Positions 24,394 through 34,228 of a DNA stretch of 53,838 nt are shown here, piece by piece; position 1 is the stretch's first letter, and each line of letters begins with the position of its first letter. The translations under genes were made by a program, and so were the position numbers. Origin of the DNA: Lachnospiraceae bacterium XBB1006 (lineage in GTDB: Bacteria; Bacillota; Clostridia; Lachnospirales; Lachnospiraceae); contig FOXT01000014.1 in NCBI GenBank assembly GCA_900115795.1, positions 1 through 53,838 of the forward strand. The letters run 5' to 3'. Below the pieces are notes generated by a model that had not been told where the DNA came from, ran no database searches, and saw only the letters and a program-made list of their open reading frames with translations.

Positions 24394-26118
24394 TTACGAA
24401 ATCAGGGTCTTGGAGGCATTTTTTAGTTCCTCAGACAGTGTTTTTGCCTCTGCGAACGATCCTGCCTTCACGCCGTAATAAAGCTTGATTTTCGGTTCGG
24501 TTCCGGATGGACGTACACATACCCAGGCATCGTTTTCCAATTCGTAATATAATACATTGGACTTCGGCAGTGTAAGCGTTTCGGTTGCTCCGGTGGCAAC
24601 ATTCACGCTTTCTCCCTTCTGGTAATCCTTTTGAACAAGGACTTTAAATTTTCCGATGGATGATTTGGTTTCTCCATGAAGGTTGTCCATAATTGCAGCA
24701 ATCTTCTGCAATCCTTCCATTCCTGCCAGCGTTACCGATTCCACGCCATCTTCGTAATATCCATAGCGTTCGTACATTTCCAGGCAGGCATCCCATAAGG
24801 TTTTTCCCTGTTGTTTGTAAAAAGCGGCTGCCTCGCACAGTAACGTGGTCGCTACTACTGCATCTTTATCACGGGCATAGGTGCCCGCCAGACAACCATA
24901 GCTTTCTTCCATTCCAAACAGGTAGGTTCCACCGCCCTGCTCTTCGAACTGCAGAATCTTTTGTCCAATGTATTTAAATCCGGTTAAAACCTCTATGAGC
25001 GTTGCGCCGTAACCCTTTGCCACCGCGTCAACCAAATGGGTACTTACAATGGAGCGAATCACTACTGCATCTTCCGGGAACTGACCCAGCGCCGTTTTTT
25101 CCCGCAAAATATACTCCGCAAGCAAGCTTCCTGACATGTTTCCGGTAAGGGCATGGTATTCCTTCCCCTTCGCATCCCATACGTATACGCCAAGACGATC
25201 TGCATCCGGATCCGTAGCAAGTACCAAATCCGCCTTCTTCTCTTTTGCAAGCTTAAGCGCAAGCTCAAATGCCTTTGGCGATTCCGGATTCGGATAATCC
25301 ACCGTTGGAAAATCTCCGTCCGGCAGCTCCTGCTCTTTTACTACATACACATTCTCAAACCCAAGTTCGGAAAGCATTCGACGAACCGGAACATTGCCGG
25401 TTCCATTTAACGGCGTGTATACAATGCTGATTTCCTTTCCCATAGCTTTAATCACTTCCGGGTGTAAAATCTGCTTCTTTAATTCTGCCAAATAGGTTTG
25501 ATCCACTTCTTCTCCCATCACTTCATAAAGCCCTTTGCTTATAGCTGTTTCTTTGTCCATGGTTCGAAGGGTTCCATAATCGCTAATGGCCTTTACTTCG
25601 TCCATAATTCCTTTGTCATGGGGCGGCGTAATCTGCGCACCGTCTTCCCAATATACCTTATATCCGTTGTAGTTACTTGGGTTGTGGCTCGCCGTAATGT
25701 TAATACCGGCAATGGCCTTTTTTAAGCGAACTGCATAGGATAATTCCGGCGTCGGGCGCAAGGATTCAAAAACATAGGCTTTGATTCCGTTGGCTGCCAG
25801 GCAAAGTGCTGCTTCATCAGCAAACTCCGGAGACATATGGCGAGAATCATAGGCAATGCAAACACCGCGCTCTTCCCCCTTCTGTTTTCGAATGTAATTG
25901 GCAAGTCCCTGGGTTGCTTTTCGCACCGTATAGGCATTCATGCGATTTGTTCCTGCGCCGAGAATTCCACGAAGTCCCGCTGTTCCAAATTCCAACTCCC
26001 GATAAAAACGTTCCGTAATCTCTTTCTCATCTGAGGCAATCTTACGAAGTTCCGCCTTGGTCTCTTCGTCAAAATATGGTTCCTCACACCATTTCTTATA
26101 ATTTTGCAGTGCGTCCAT
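24394..26118 (-). CDS. pgcA: Phosphoglucomutase (alpha-D-phosphohexomutase superfamily)
   Basis: The enzyme interconverts glucose-1-phosphate and glucose-6-phosphate, linking glycolysis to glycogen and cell-wall sugar nucleotides. The 574-aa product has the phosphoserine loop NITASHNPSNYNGYKVYW (about residue 140), the metal loop ATDPDADRLGVYV (about 303) and the C-terminal phosphate-binding RPSGTEPKIKLYY. I use the ATG at 26118, six bases after AGAAGG; an ATG two codons earlier abuts that site. glgC and glgD in this window use its product. Confidence 0.95.
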   Translation of the reverse strand: MDALQNYKKWCEEPYFDEETKAELRKIASDEKEITERFYRELEFGTAGLRGILGAGTNRMNAYTVRKATQGLANYIRKQKGEERGVCIAYDSRHMSPEFADEAALCLAANGIKAYVFESLRPTPELSYAVRLKKAIAGINITASHNPSNYNGYKVYWEDGAQITPPHDKGIMDEVKAISDYGTLRTMDKETAISKGLYEVMGEEVDQTYLAELKKQILHPEVIKAMGKEISIVYTPLNGTGNVPVRRMLSELGFENVYVVKEQELPDGDFPTVDYPNPESPKAFELALKLAKEKKADLVLATDPDADRLGVYVWDAKGKEYHALTGNMSGSLLAEYILREKTALGQFPEDAVVIRSIVSTHLVDAVAKGYGATLIEVLTGFKYIGQKILQFEEQGGGTYLFGMEESYGCLAGTYARDKDAVVATTLLCEAAAFYKQQGKTLWDACLEMYERYGYYEDGVESVTLAGMEGLQKIAAIMDNLHGETKSSIGKFKVLVQKDYQKGESVNVATGATETLTLPKSNVLYYELENDAWVCVRPSGTEPKIKLYYGVKAGSFAEAKTLSEELKNASKTLIS

Positions 26119-26132
26119 GTTCATCCTTCTTT

Positions 26133-27446
26133 CTAATTATTTTCCTTCGTGTCCTCCGACTTATTATCCTTGGTATCGGTACTTGTCTGCTTGCCGGAGT
26201 CCGTCAAAATCTTCATTACTTCATTCGCAAGTCCACCTACACTTCCCGTGTTGCTGCCACTGGTATTACTTGTGGTACTTGTCGTATTCGAATTGCTGTT
26301 TTCGGTGGTCGTTTGTGTACTCTTCGAGCCGTTGCTTTCCGTAGTGGTTTTACCGGCAATGGATCCCGCTACACTTCCAGCCAAACCGGAGGTTGGCTTC
26401 GAATTATTTGCATTTGCATTGGTACTTCCGGTTTTGTCCGAAAGGTTAATACTAATAACTGCTTTCTTGGAATTAACAAACAATAACTTTGTCCAATCAT
26501 CATAGCCTTTCTTCGAAGCATTGATGCGATACACTCCGTAAGGAAGCTTCATGGCTTTGCCAACCGCAACTTCCTTTCCATTGATGGTAACCGTTACATT
26601 CTTCTGCTCCGTCAAAAGCGTCAGCATGCAGTCCTTCTTTGCCCCGGCATGGTATTTGGCTAAGTCAACGGTGGTTACTTTTCCCGGTTCAATGGTAATC
26701 TCTTCACTTCCACCTCGTCCGGAACCGGCCACTGACAGCAAATAGGTTCCTGCCCGCACCGGTAAGGTTTCTTCTTTGGTGATGCGCGCTGCTGCCACAT
26801 TTCCAAGTACGAAATACCCTTTCTCAAACCCCGCAATATTCTTAAACTGAAGTTCTCCATGTTCGGTGCTGATAATTACACTGATAATCTCTTTTCCCTG
26901 TCCAATCAGCGTAAGTTCATCGTTCTCACCGATCTGATCTCTGGTAAACACATCAGCACCATCAAATACGGGCACCAAATCGTTTAAGTGGTAGGACTCT
27001 TCTCCTACAACCATCCGGTCGTGCTCCTTATCCAAAGCAAAACGAATCAGGTTCGGAAATACCCACACCTTATCCGACTGGCGCATCGTTTCCACCGTCT
27101 GTGTATTAACGTCAATGGTTAATTCGTATATCTCCCCCGGTGTCAACTGTTCCACCGCCTTCGGTTGTCCATAACGGTCAAACACATCGGTTCCACCGGT
27201 ATAGTGATACGCAAGCTCTTGTGCCGATCCGGTGACTTTCTGAAAGAGCATCAAATCCGTATCTTCCATCACGCCACGATAAATAAACAGCAACGGCTTA
27301 TTCTTCGCTTCTTTTTCCGCATTTCCGGAAGATACCGCCTCGAAGCCCCCACCGGTTCCAATGACCACTTTCGGTTCTTTCTTTGCACATCCTACTGCCG
27401 TCAAAAGCGTGCACAGCAGTAGCATCCCTAATTTCATTCGTTTCAT
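26133..27446 (-). CDS. PEGA-domain lipoprotein
   Basis: The 437-aa product begins with a lipoprotein signal (MKRMKLGMLLLCTLLTAVGC, lipobox cysteine at residue 20), so it should be anchored on the outer face of the membrane. A PEGA domain follows at about residues 275-345 (INGKEVAVGKAMKLPYGVYR, KKGYDDWTKLLFV), preceded by other beta-rich repeats. The last 100 residues are serine-, threonine- and asparagine-rich low complexity. PEGA domains are linked to surface structures, and the function is unknown. The ATG at 27446 follows AAGGATGATACA; the gene overlaps nothing and sits 14 bp before pgcA. Confidence 0.8.
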   Translation of the reverse strand: MKRMKLGMLLLCTLLTAVGCAKKEPKVVIGTGGGFEAVSSGNAEKEAKNKPLLFIYRGVMEDTDLMLFQKVTGSAQELAYHYTGGTDVFDRYGQPKAVEQLTPGEIYELTIDVNTQTVETMRQSDKVWVFPNLIRFALDKEHDRMVVGEESYHLNDLVPVFDGADVFTRDQIGENDELTLIGQGKEIISVIISTEHGELQFKNIAGFEKGYFVLGNVAAARITKEETLPVRAGTYLLSVAGSGRGGSEEITIEPGKVTTVDLAKYHAGAKKDCMLTLLTEQKNVTVTINGKEVAVGKAMKLPYGVYRINASKKGYDDWTKLLFVNSKKAVISINLSDKTGSTNANANNSKPTSGLAGSVAGSIAGKTTTESNGSKSTQTTTENSNSNTTSTTSNTSGSNTGSVGGLANEVMKILTDSGKQTSTDTKDNKSEDTKENN

Positions 27447-27478
27447 TGTATCATCCTTCGTATTTTTCACTCTTTTCA

Positions 27479-28429
27479 TTATACAACGAACTCTTCCAAA
27501 AAGGCAAGAAACCGACTTCGTTCCTCTTCCTGTTTTGCCAGTCTCCCCAGCTTTTCCAAGTCTCGCAGGATTATGTGATTTTTTCGTGTCGTAGCATAAT
27601 GGTTTACAATTTTCAAAAAACGGGACGGATAGGCCAACCTCAGATACAGTTGCCGACGTTCTACTCCCGTCAGCGGATACTCTTCTTCAAAAGCCCTAAA
27701 TAGCGCACAAAACAACTCTTCCCTATACTGGTTCTTCTCCAGGAGTTTCCGTGCGTATAATGCAAAGTCTGCTACACAGCTGTCCCTCCCCAGATTATCA
27801 AAATGCACGACAGCCGCACACTCCTGCCCCACCAACACGTTATGATGCGTATAATCCCTATGGCTGTATTCGTAACGTACCCCTACGCTGGTTTCCCATG
27901 CTGCCTCTTTTTCAGCAATTTGAAGTCCTTGTTCATAAAATCTCCAAAAAAGTCTTCGAAATTCCATATCAAACTCATTTTTTTGCCGCTTTTTCCCAAT
28001 GAAATTGCTAATAGTTTTAAGCTCGCGGTTCTTTCTCCTCACCATTTCCCCGTAAGTAGCCAGCGATTTTTCCTGCGTATCCTCCTTCGGCATCTCTGAA
28101 AAGACGCGCAATAGTTTCCCCAAAAGGCGGGCACCAAGCACCACCTCTTTCTCATTTGTAGCGCTGATTTCCCGGTCGGTATACCAGCTTCGCAAGGTGT
28201 ACGTTTTTCCGTACGAGTCCTCTCCCACCGGTTCTCCTTCCTTTGTCAAAACCGGCGTATCCACAAGAAATCCCGCCGCTTCCAGCTCAAGCATAACCTG
28301 ACGTATAAACAGGATGCGTTGCGCGCTCCCTTCATATTCCTTTAAGAAAAAATTACCTTCTTCGCATTGGCACCAGATGCCGCCACGTATCCTGTTCATT
28401 TGGGTTACCGTGTACGGATACTGCTCCAT
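27479..28429 (-). CDS. CotS-family spore coat kinase-fold protein
   Basis: This 316-aa protein has the aminoglycoside-phosphotransferase-like fold of CotS/YsxE spore coat proteins. YEYSHRDYTHHNVLVG (about residue 195) resembles the HGD-x-HHNIL catalytic loop with R in place of G, and VVHFDNLGRDSCVADFALYA resembles the following metal-binding segment with N and L where active kinases have D. Loss or change of these residues may mean a structural role rather than catalysis. I use the ATG at 28429, nine bases after GGGAG; 28438 is an alternative. It stands alone from other coat genes. Confidence 0.75.
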   Translation of the reverse strand: MEQYPYTVTQMNRIRGGIWCQCEEGNFFLKEYEGSAQRILFIRQVMLELEAAGFLVDTPVLTKEGEPVGEDSYGKTYTLRSWYTDREISATNEKEVVLGARLLGKLLRVFSEMPKEDTQEKSLATYGEMVRRKNRELKTISNFIGKKRQKNEFDMEFRRLFWRFYEQGLQIAEKEAAWETSVGVRYEYSHRDYTHHNVLVGQECAAVVHFDNLGRDSCVADFALYARKLLEKNQYREELFCALFRAFEEEYPLTGVERRQLYLRLAYPSRFLKIVNHYATTRKNHIILRDLEKLGRLAKQEEERSRFLAFLEEFVV

Positions 28430-28451
28430 GCATTCCATCTCCCTATTATAC

Positions 28452-28503
28452 AAAATGGCCCTCCCCACAATAGATTTTCTTCTATTGTATGAAGGACCAT
28501 TTT
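28452..28503 (-). terminator. Hairpin between the CCA-type gene and the CotS-like gene
   Basis: AAAATGGTCCTTC and its near-complement pair across an inner ACAATAG/CTATTGT stem, ending TTTTG on the minus strand. It may act as a weak terminator or attenuator. TATAAT directly after it could be a -10 box for the CotS-like gene. Confidence 0.55.
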
Positions 28504-28506
28504 CTT

Positions 28507-29736
28507 TTATTCTATCCACTGCTTTGCCATATCCAAAAGCACCGTTTTTTCGTTAATTTCAGGCCTTTTCAAAACCTCATTTAATAATTTACCAAGTATT
28601 TCCCCAACCATTCGTCCCTGGCAAACCCCCAGTTCCATTACCTCCTTGCCGGAAATCGCCAACTCTTTTATCGTTAAGCAATCCCCTCGCTCCAGAATCT
28701 TTTTCGCCAGCAACCGTTGATTTTCCAAGGTTTTATCGCCATTTACTTCCCGAAGCATACAATATCGCTCAAACATCGGCTCGCCATACCGGCTTAAGAA
28801 ACGACGGATTGCTTCTTCTTCCTCCGCAATGTCTGTTTGCGCCAAAAAAACAAGCGTTTTCACAATTTCGATGGTTTCTCTATCAGTTTTCAACCGCCTT
28901 AGCAGTCTTGCCGTGGCATCTTTTTTCTCTTCGGCTTCTCCACACAAACAGCTGTCAATCAAAAGTGCCAAACGTACGTACAATTCCTTCGGAGACTTCC
29001 GCAACTGCCAAAGCAATTGGGTTTGCACCGCTTCCTCATGCATACGTATGCTTAGCTCCGGCAAAATCACATCAAAAACCTTTGTCTCCACCGTTATAAA
29101 CAAATAGTCCGGATAATCGGAAGCCAACAGTTTACGAAACTCCGTGTAGATACGTTCTACACTCACCATCGCTAATCGCCCCGCTAATGTCCTCATTGCC
29201 ACTTTGGTCTTCTCTTCAATCGTAAATCCAAGTTGAGCTCCAAATCTGGCCGCACGCAAAATACGAAGTGCATCCTCCGTAAAGCGCTCCATGGCATCAC
29301 CCACACAGCAGATTCTCTTCTCCTCTAAATCCTGCACACCGTTAAACAGATCCACCAATCCCGTTCTCGGATGATATGCCATTGCATTGATTGTAAAATC
29401 CCGCCTGCGCAGGTCTTCTCGCAAGCTGGCCGTAAATGACACTTCCTTCGGGTGTCTTCCATCTTCGTATTCTCCATCCACCCGATAGGTAGTGACTTCG
29501 TAGCCCTGCTTTCCCATAAGTACCGTCACCGTACCGTGTTGAATTCCGGTGTCTACCGTTCTTTTGAAAATGGCCTTCACTTCCTCCGGCGTTGCCTGTG
29601 TGGTAATATCCCAATCTCCCGGTGTTCGTAAAAGAAGGCTATCACGAACGCAGCCGCCTACAGCAAATGCTTCGTAGCCGGCTTCGTTCAAATTCTCTAT
29701 TATTGTTGTTACCGCATATGGTAATTCCATGGTCAT
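28507..29736 (-). CDS. CCA tRNA nucleotidyltransferase / poly(A) polymerase family
   Basis: The 409-aa product belongs to class II nucleotidyltransferases, which add CCA to tRNA 3' ends. FAVGGCVRDSLL and GDWDITTQATPEEV carry the catalytic carboxylates (DWD), and LRRRDFTINAMAYHPRTG is the next conserved block. CCA addition is needed because both tRNA genes here lack encoded CCA. The start ATG at 29736 overlaps the proS stop (TAATG); an ATG two codons later is equally good. A C-terminal HD motif is not apparent. CCA-adding versus A-adding only cannot be separated by eye. Confidence 0.88.
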   Translation of the reverse strand: MTMELPYAVTTIIENLNEAGYEAFAVGGCVRDSLLLRTPGDWDITTQATPEEVKAIFKRTVDTGIQHGTVTVLMGKQGYEVTTYRVDGEYEDGRHPKEVSFTASLREDLRRRDFTINAMAYHPRTGLVDLFNGVQDLEEKRICCVGDAMERFTEDALRILRAARFGAQLGFTIEEKTKVAMRTLAGRLAMVSVERIYTEFRKLLASDYPDYLFITVETKVFDVILPELSIRMHEEAVQTQLLWQLRKSPKELYVRLALLIDSCLCGEAEEKKDATARLLRRLKTDRETIEIVKTLVFLAQTDIAEEEEAIRRFLSRYGEPMFERYCMLREVNGDKTLENQRLLAKKILERGDCLTIKELAISGKEVMELGVCQGRMVGEILGKLLNEVLKRPEINEKTVLLDMAKQWIE

Positions 29737-31172
29737 TAATATGCTTTGCCCCAGTACACTAGCTTCTTCGCTTTCTTGCCACAGCATACACAGGTATCTG
29801 CAATCTCTTCCTGCTCGAATGGCATACAGCGGCTGGTTGCACCGGTGTCCTCCTTAATCTTGTTCTCACATGCTTCATCACCACACCACATCGCGCGTAC
29901 AAATCCGCTCTTCTCTAACATGATTCGCTTAAATTCCTCATAATCCCTGGCATCGTAAACATGCGCATCGCGATGTTTCTTGGCACGTTCAAACATATCC
30001 TTCTGCATGGCCTCTAAAATTTCTGCCATCTTCTCTTCAATCTCGTCAAGCGAAACCGTAATCTTCTCTCCAGTATCACGGCGAACCACAACACATTGAT
30101 TTGCTTCAATATCCTTCGGTCCAATTTCAATACGTGTTGGAATTCCACGCATTTCCTGCTCTGAGAACTTCCATCCCGGACTCTTATCCGAAAAGTCTGT
30201 TTTTACAGAGAATTTCTTTGCCAGGCGAGCGCGAATCTCTTCTACCGTATTCACAACGCTTTCTTCCTGTTGGCGAATTGGTACAATCATAATCTGCGTT
30301 GGTGCAATTCTTGGTGGTAACACCAAACCATTGTCATCTCCATGCACCATAATAATTGCTCCGATCATACGGGTTGTCATCCCCCAGGAAGTCTGATGTA
30401 CATATTGTAACTTATTCTCTTTATCCGTATACTGAATGCCAAAAGCTCTTGCAAATCCATCTCCGAAATTATGGCTGGTTCCGGACTGCAATGCCTTACC
30501 ATCATGCATCAGCGCCTCAATGGTATAGGTTGCTTTTGCACCGGCAAATTTCTCTTTATCCGTCTTTCTACCACGTACTACCGGAATTGCCAGTACTTCT
30601 TCCACAAAATCCGCATAAACATGGAGCATCTGCTCTGTACGAGCCTCAGCCTCCTCTGCTGTTGCATGGGCAGTATGTCCTTCCTGCCACAAAAACTCAC
30701 GACTTCTCAAGAAAGGTCGGGTGGTCTTCTCCCAACGTACCACGGAACACCACTGGTTATAAACCTTTGGCAAATCGCGGTAAGACTGGATTTCATTTGC
30801 ATAGAAATCACAGAATAACGTTTCCGAAGTTGGTCGTACACACATGCGCTCCTGTAACGGCTCTAATCCACCGTGGGTAACCCACGCAACCTCCGGAGCA
30901 AATCCTTCTACATGATCTTTCTCTTTCTGTAAAAGGCTTTCCGGAATAAACATTGGCATGTAAACATTCTCTACGCCTGTCTCTTTAAAACGACGGTCCA
31001 ACTCTCGCTGGATGTTCTCCCAGATTGCATAGCCTGCGGGCTTAATTACCATACACCCCTTTACACTGGTATAGTCTGTTAAGCCTGCCTTCAGTACCAC
31101 ATCGGTGTACCACTGGGCAAAGTCTTCATCCATGGAAGTAATGGCTTGTACCATTTTCTTATCCTTAGCCAT
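29736..31172 (-). CDS. proS: Prolyl-tRNA synthetase, archaeal/eukaryal (short) type
   Basis: ProRS charges tRNA-Pro. At 478 aa without an internal editing domain, it is the archaeal/eukaryal-type enzyme found in many Clostridia rather than the long bacterial type. Motif 2 ([17 protein letters not shown]), the [13 protein letters not shown] segment and motif 3 ([17 protein letters not shown]) are present. The C-terminal domain has a cysteine cluster ([15 protein letters not shown]) that fits zinc binding, and the protein ends YWGKAY with the typical terminal Tyr. Good AAAGGGG ribosome site. No T-box leader fits in the 71-bp upstream gap. Confidence 0.96.
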   Translation of the reverse strand: MAKDKKMVQAITSMDEDFAQWYTDVVLKAGLTDYTSVKGCMVIKPAGYAIWENIQRELDRRFKETGVENVYMPMFIPESLLQKEKDHVEGFAPEVAWVTHGGLEPLQERMCVRPTSETLFCDFYANEIQSYRDLPKVYNQWCSVVRWEKTTRPFLRSREFLWQEGHTAHATAEEAEARTEQMLHVYADFVEEVLAIPVVRGRKTDKEKFAGAKATYTIEALMHDGKALQSGTSHNFGDGFARAFGIQYTDKENKLQYVHQTSWGMTTRMIGAIIMVHGDDNGLVLPPRIAPTQIMIVPIRQQEESVVNTVEEIRARLAKKFSVKTDFSDKSPGWKFSEQEMRGIPTRIEIGPKDIEANQCVVVRRDTGEKITVSLDEIEEKMAEILEAMQKDMFERAKKHRDAHVYDARDYEEFKRIMLEKSGFVRAMWCGDEACENKIKEDTGATSRCMPFEQEEIADTCVCCGKKAKKLVYWGKAY

Positions 31173-31243
31173 CTTATATCCCCTTTCCTGTTCTTTTCAA
31201 TATATTTGATGATGAAATCCTTAAAGGATTTCTTCAACCCAGA

Positions 31244-32395
31244 TTAAGTTCGCTCTTTCCATCTGCTGCGGAAGGTCTTGGCATACATCTGATTATTCAT
31301 AAAAATGCAAGCTCTTCCGGCTTCCTTCGCCTGATACAGGCTTCGGTCAGCCTCTGCGCGCAGTTCGAAAAATTCACGCTTATAGTTGTCTAAATCCCAA
31401 TGACACACACCCATACTTACACTGACAAATGGAAGAAAATTCGTATCCGCATGCGGAATTTCCAAATCCTCAACTTCTTTCTTACAACCCATTGCCCACT
31501 GCATGGCATCGGTTTCACTGATTCCCGCCAAAAAAACAAGAAACTCCTCTCCACCCACACGCGCTGCAAAATCAGAAGACCGTCTGGCATGCTTACGAAT
31601 TACAGCTGCCACTTGTTGAATACAATTATCTCCTGCACCATGTCCAAAGGTGTCATTGTATTTTTTAAAATTGTCTATATCCACCATAACAACCGCAACC
31701 TCAAGGCCCTGACGATTGCAAAATGGCCACACCGCACTAATGCGGTGTTCAAATCCACGCCGGTTCAACAACTCTGTCATCTGATCCGTCTCCGCCTGCC
31801 GCTTCGCATTCGTTAACTTATCATTCTCCAACAACCGACGGGTATAACTATAATAATTCTGATGTGCAACCACATTTCCGAATACGATAATTACGCATGC
31901 ATATAAGGCACGCTCCCAATCTATATTACCAATCAAAACATGTGCTATAACCGCAATAACTTCTACGGCCTCGCAACCAATTTGCTCCGGCGTCGGCATA
32001 ATCGGAATCAGGCAGACACCTGCCACAAAAATTAAAATCTGTACCATAATACAGACTGTGTTATTCGACATAAACGTTGTTGTGCACAAAAATAATGTTT
32101 CAACCAGCCAATAACTGCGAATTGCATGTATATAACTTTGTTCTTTCTTCTGCCTTATCAAAATGTAGGAAACAAGAAAATATGTTATCTCAATAATATC
32201 AATTCCACATAGTATCCCCCATCCCGCTAATGGTGATACCAAAGAACCTCCTACCAAAATAAACTGTAGCCACAAAGAAGTCAGTAATAAAACAGAAAGA
32301 GCGGATGCCAACAGCATCCGTCGCATATTATCACGCTCCAAATGTGTCGCAAGATTCGCGTTCTTGCGTATGGAGACACGTATATTCTTCTTCAT
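31244..32395 (-). CDS. Membrane diguanylate cyclase (GGDEF)
   Basis: The protein makes cyclic di-GMP from two GTP. The 383-aa product has about six membrane segments in residues 28-190 and a cytoplasmic GGDEF domain. The active site is intact as RVGGEEF (about residue 282), and RSSD five residues before it matches the RxxD product-inhibition I-site. The membrane region resembles a MASE-type sensor without a known ligand. It lies upstream of proS by 71 bp and 95 bp after an HD-GYP gene, so c-di-GMP synthesis and breakdown are encoded together. Confidence 0.93.
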   Translation of the reverse strand: MKKNIRVSIRKNANLATHLERDNMRRMLLASALSVLLLTSLWLQFILVGGSLVSPLAGWGILCGIDIIEITYFLVSYILIRQKKEQSYIHAIRSYWLVETLFLCTTTFMSNNTVCIMVQILIFVAGVCLIPIMPTPEQIGCEAVEVIAVIAHVLIGNIDWERALYACVIIVFGNVVAHQNYYSYTRRLLENDKLTNAKRQAETDQMTELLNRRGFEHRISAVWPFCNRQGLEVAVVMVDIDNFKKYNDTFGHGAGDNCIQQVAAVIRKHARRSSDFAARVGGEEFLVFLAGISETDAMQWAMGCKKEVEDLEIPHADTNFLPFVSVSMGVCHWDLDNYKREFFELRAEADRSLYQAKEAGRACIFMNNQMYAKTFRSRWKERT

Positions 32396-32490
32396 TTGTT
32401 CTTACCCCAACTGCTACGGTCACTTCCCTATATTATCTCTTTCAACTTATTATTCTATCACGGCATATCGGTCATGGCAAGCATTTCCTA

Positions 32491-33585
32491 CTAAGAAATC
32501 ACCTTTATGCACTGCCAGTAATCATCCGTTTGACGAATGTCCTCTCCAATCTTAATTACCGGATGGGACAAATCATTCGGTGGAACAAAAAACACCTCCC
32601 CTACTGACCCGTCCGTCATTCGTACATTTTTTTCACGAAGATAGCGCGCCATATAATGAATAAACACAGTCAAAACCTTCTCATCCAGGCCTTGATTCAG
32701 TCCATCCCGCAGTCCATCCAATACATCAAACGGAACCCGCGCCGCCTTGTACACACGTTTATTCACTAATGCATCATACACATCCGTCACCGCCGTAATT
32801 CTCGCAAAAAGCGGAATATCATCCTGCAATCCATCGGGATATCCGCTTCCGTCGCTTCGCTCATGATGATAAAGCACCGCCTCCTTAATCCGGTCATTCA
32901 CGTCATCACCCAACAATTCATAGGAATAGACCGCATGGCGTTTCACAATCTCAAATTCTTCCGCGGTCAACTTCCGTGGTGCATTTAATATGGAATCCGG
33001 AATCATTGTCTTTCCCACATCATGCAAGGTACCTGCAATAATTAACTCATATACCTCATGTGGATGCATGCCCAGACTTTCCGCCACAATTCCGTTCAAA
33101 AGCCCCACATTTAAGCTATGACGCTGCAACTGTTCATCCATCGGTCGCGGCGTGTCTATGCAGTTCAAAAGCACCGTCATATTTTGCTGTTGAATCGTGT
33201 GCATGACATCCTTCGCCACATCCTCTGCCATATCCCAGGGCACTTCCCTTGCCTTATTTGCATACGCAAGCAAGCGATTCACCTGATCTTTAAGACGTGT
33301 ATATCCACAATTCTGCTCAAGAAGATCCTGATCGTCCTCCGGATTCACAACACGACTTTCCATAACCACTCTGTAGGATTTCTCTCCTGACATGACGTAG
33401 CGGTCTTCGCCGCCAAAAGAAACAATCTGTTCCAGTTTCTTCCAAGTCACTTCCTCCCCTGCAGGAATCAGCAACACCTCTCCGGTACGGTCGAACAAAT
33501 CCTCCTCCAGTATCAATCCTTCCCACAAATAGTCTACCGGGAATTCATATAGCGTTTTTCTCTTAGCAATTTCTGATTTCTTCAT
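32491..33585 (-). CDS. HD-GYP cyclic-di-GMP phosphodiesterase
   Basis: HD-GYP proteins hydrolyse c-di-GMP. The 364-aa product has an N-terminal DUF3391-like region (about residues 1-90), then an HD-GYP domain with all key residues: H in QRHSLNVG, LHDVGK (about 187), RHAVYSYELL, YHHERSDGSGYP (GYP about 247) and the D in ITAVTDVYDAL. A C-terminal beta extension (GEVFFVPPNDLSHPVIKIG) is shared with the other HD-GYP protein at 36491. It is 29 bp downstream of the PilZ gene. Confidence 0.93.
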   Translation of the reverse strand: MKKSEIAKRKTLYEFPVDYLWEGLILEEDLFDRTGEVLLIPAGEEVTWKKLEQIVSFGGEDRYVMSGEKSYRVVMESRVVNPEDDQDLLEQNCGYTRLKDQVNRLLAYANKAREVPWDMAEDVAKDVMHTIQQQNMTVLLNCIDTPRPMDEQLQRHSLNVGLLNGIVAESLGMHPHEVYELIIAGTLHDVGKTMIPDSILNAPRKLTAEEFEIVKRHAVYSYELLGDDVNDRIKEAVLYHHERSDGSGYPDGLQDDIPLFARITAVTDVYDALVNKRVYKAARVPFDVLDGLRDGLNQGLDEKVLTVFIHYMARYLREKNVRMTDGSVGEVFFVPPNDLSHPVIKIGEDIRQTDDYWQCIKVIS

Positions 33586-33614
33586 TGTATTCTCACTTCA
33601 TTCATTCGAATTAT

Positions 33615-34169
33615 TTAGTCAGCAATACCCTTACAACCATACTCTTCTGTCCATATTCCACCATTTTGCTTGCGGACAATCTCATACTGCTTGCGCATCT
33701 CCCGTCCCTTCAAATCCAATAACAGTTGAATATGATCTCCTATTTCAAAACTTCCTGCAAACGTACGAATCAATACCCCATTCGCACTAATATTCTTTGT
33801 CATTACCCAAATTGGTTTTCGAAGAATCACCTTACAATGGCGATACAAAATCGCCTCCACCACACCATCGGTGTCCACTGGATAACGCACATTAGCACGG
33901 TTCTCTTTCTCTTGTCCCTTTCCAAGCGCCACCTCGATGGCATTTGCTACAATCTGCCCGTGCATAACTCCATAGTACTCATATAAACTATCGCGCCCAA
34001 AAACCAAAACGGTTACCGCTTTGGTTTCGCGCTTTTCCACACAATTTGCGGAAATCTTAATAACATTTCGACTTGTGTCAATACCGATAATACGGGTCTC
34101 CGCTACCAATTCGCCATTCTCAGCGTCACGAAGTACCACTTTACAGCTTTCCATTTGCTTAACTACCAT
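33615..34169 (-). CDS. PilZ-domain c-di-GMP receptor
   Basis: The 184-aa product has an N-terminal beta domain (about residues 1-85, YcgR/YpfA-like) and a PilZ domain. The c-di-GMP-binding motifs are RANVR (R91, R95; RxxxR) and NISANG (126-131; the D/N-x-S-x-x-G motif), so binding ability looks intact. YcgR-type proteins slow the flagellar motor in other bacteria. With the flagellar block in the same window, a similar role is plausible but unproven. Transcribed ahead of the HD-GYP and GGDEF genes. Confidence 0.88.
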   Translation of the reverse strand: MVVKQMESCKVVLRDAENGELVAETRIIGIDTSRNVIKISANCVEKRETKAVTVLVFGRDSLYEYYGVMHGQIVANAIEVALGKGQEKENRANVRYPVDTDGVVEAILYRHCKVILRKPIWVMTKNISANGVLIRTFAGSFEIGDHIQLLLDLKGREMRKQYEIVRKQNGGIWTEEYGCKGIAD

Positions 34170-34228
34170 CTGCTCCCCCTAAAATAACCATAATCCTATT
34201 TAATGTTCCCATTATAACATAAGCCTCG

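Noticed and set aside
31173-31243. T-box or riboswitch leader for proS
   Set aside because: Only 71 bp separate proS from the upstream gene, too short for a T-box. A GAAATCC/GGATTTC hairpin is there but has no T-run.
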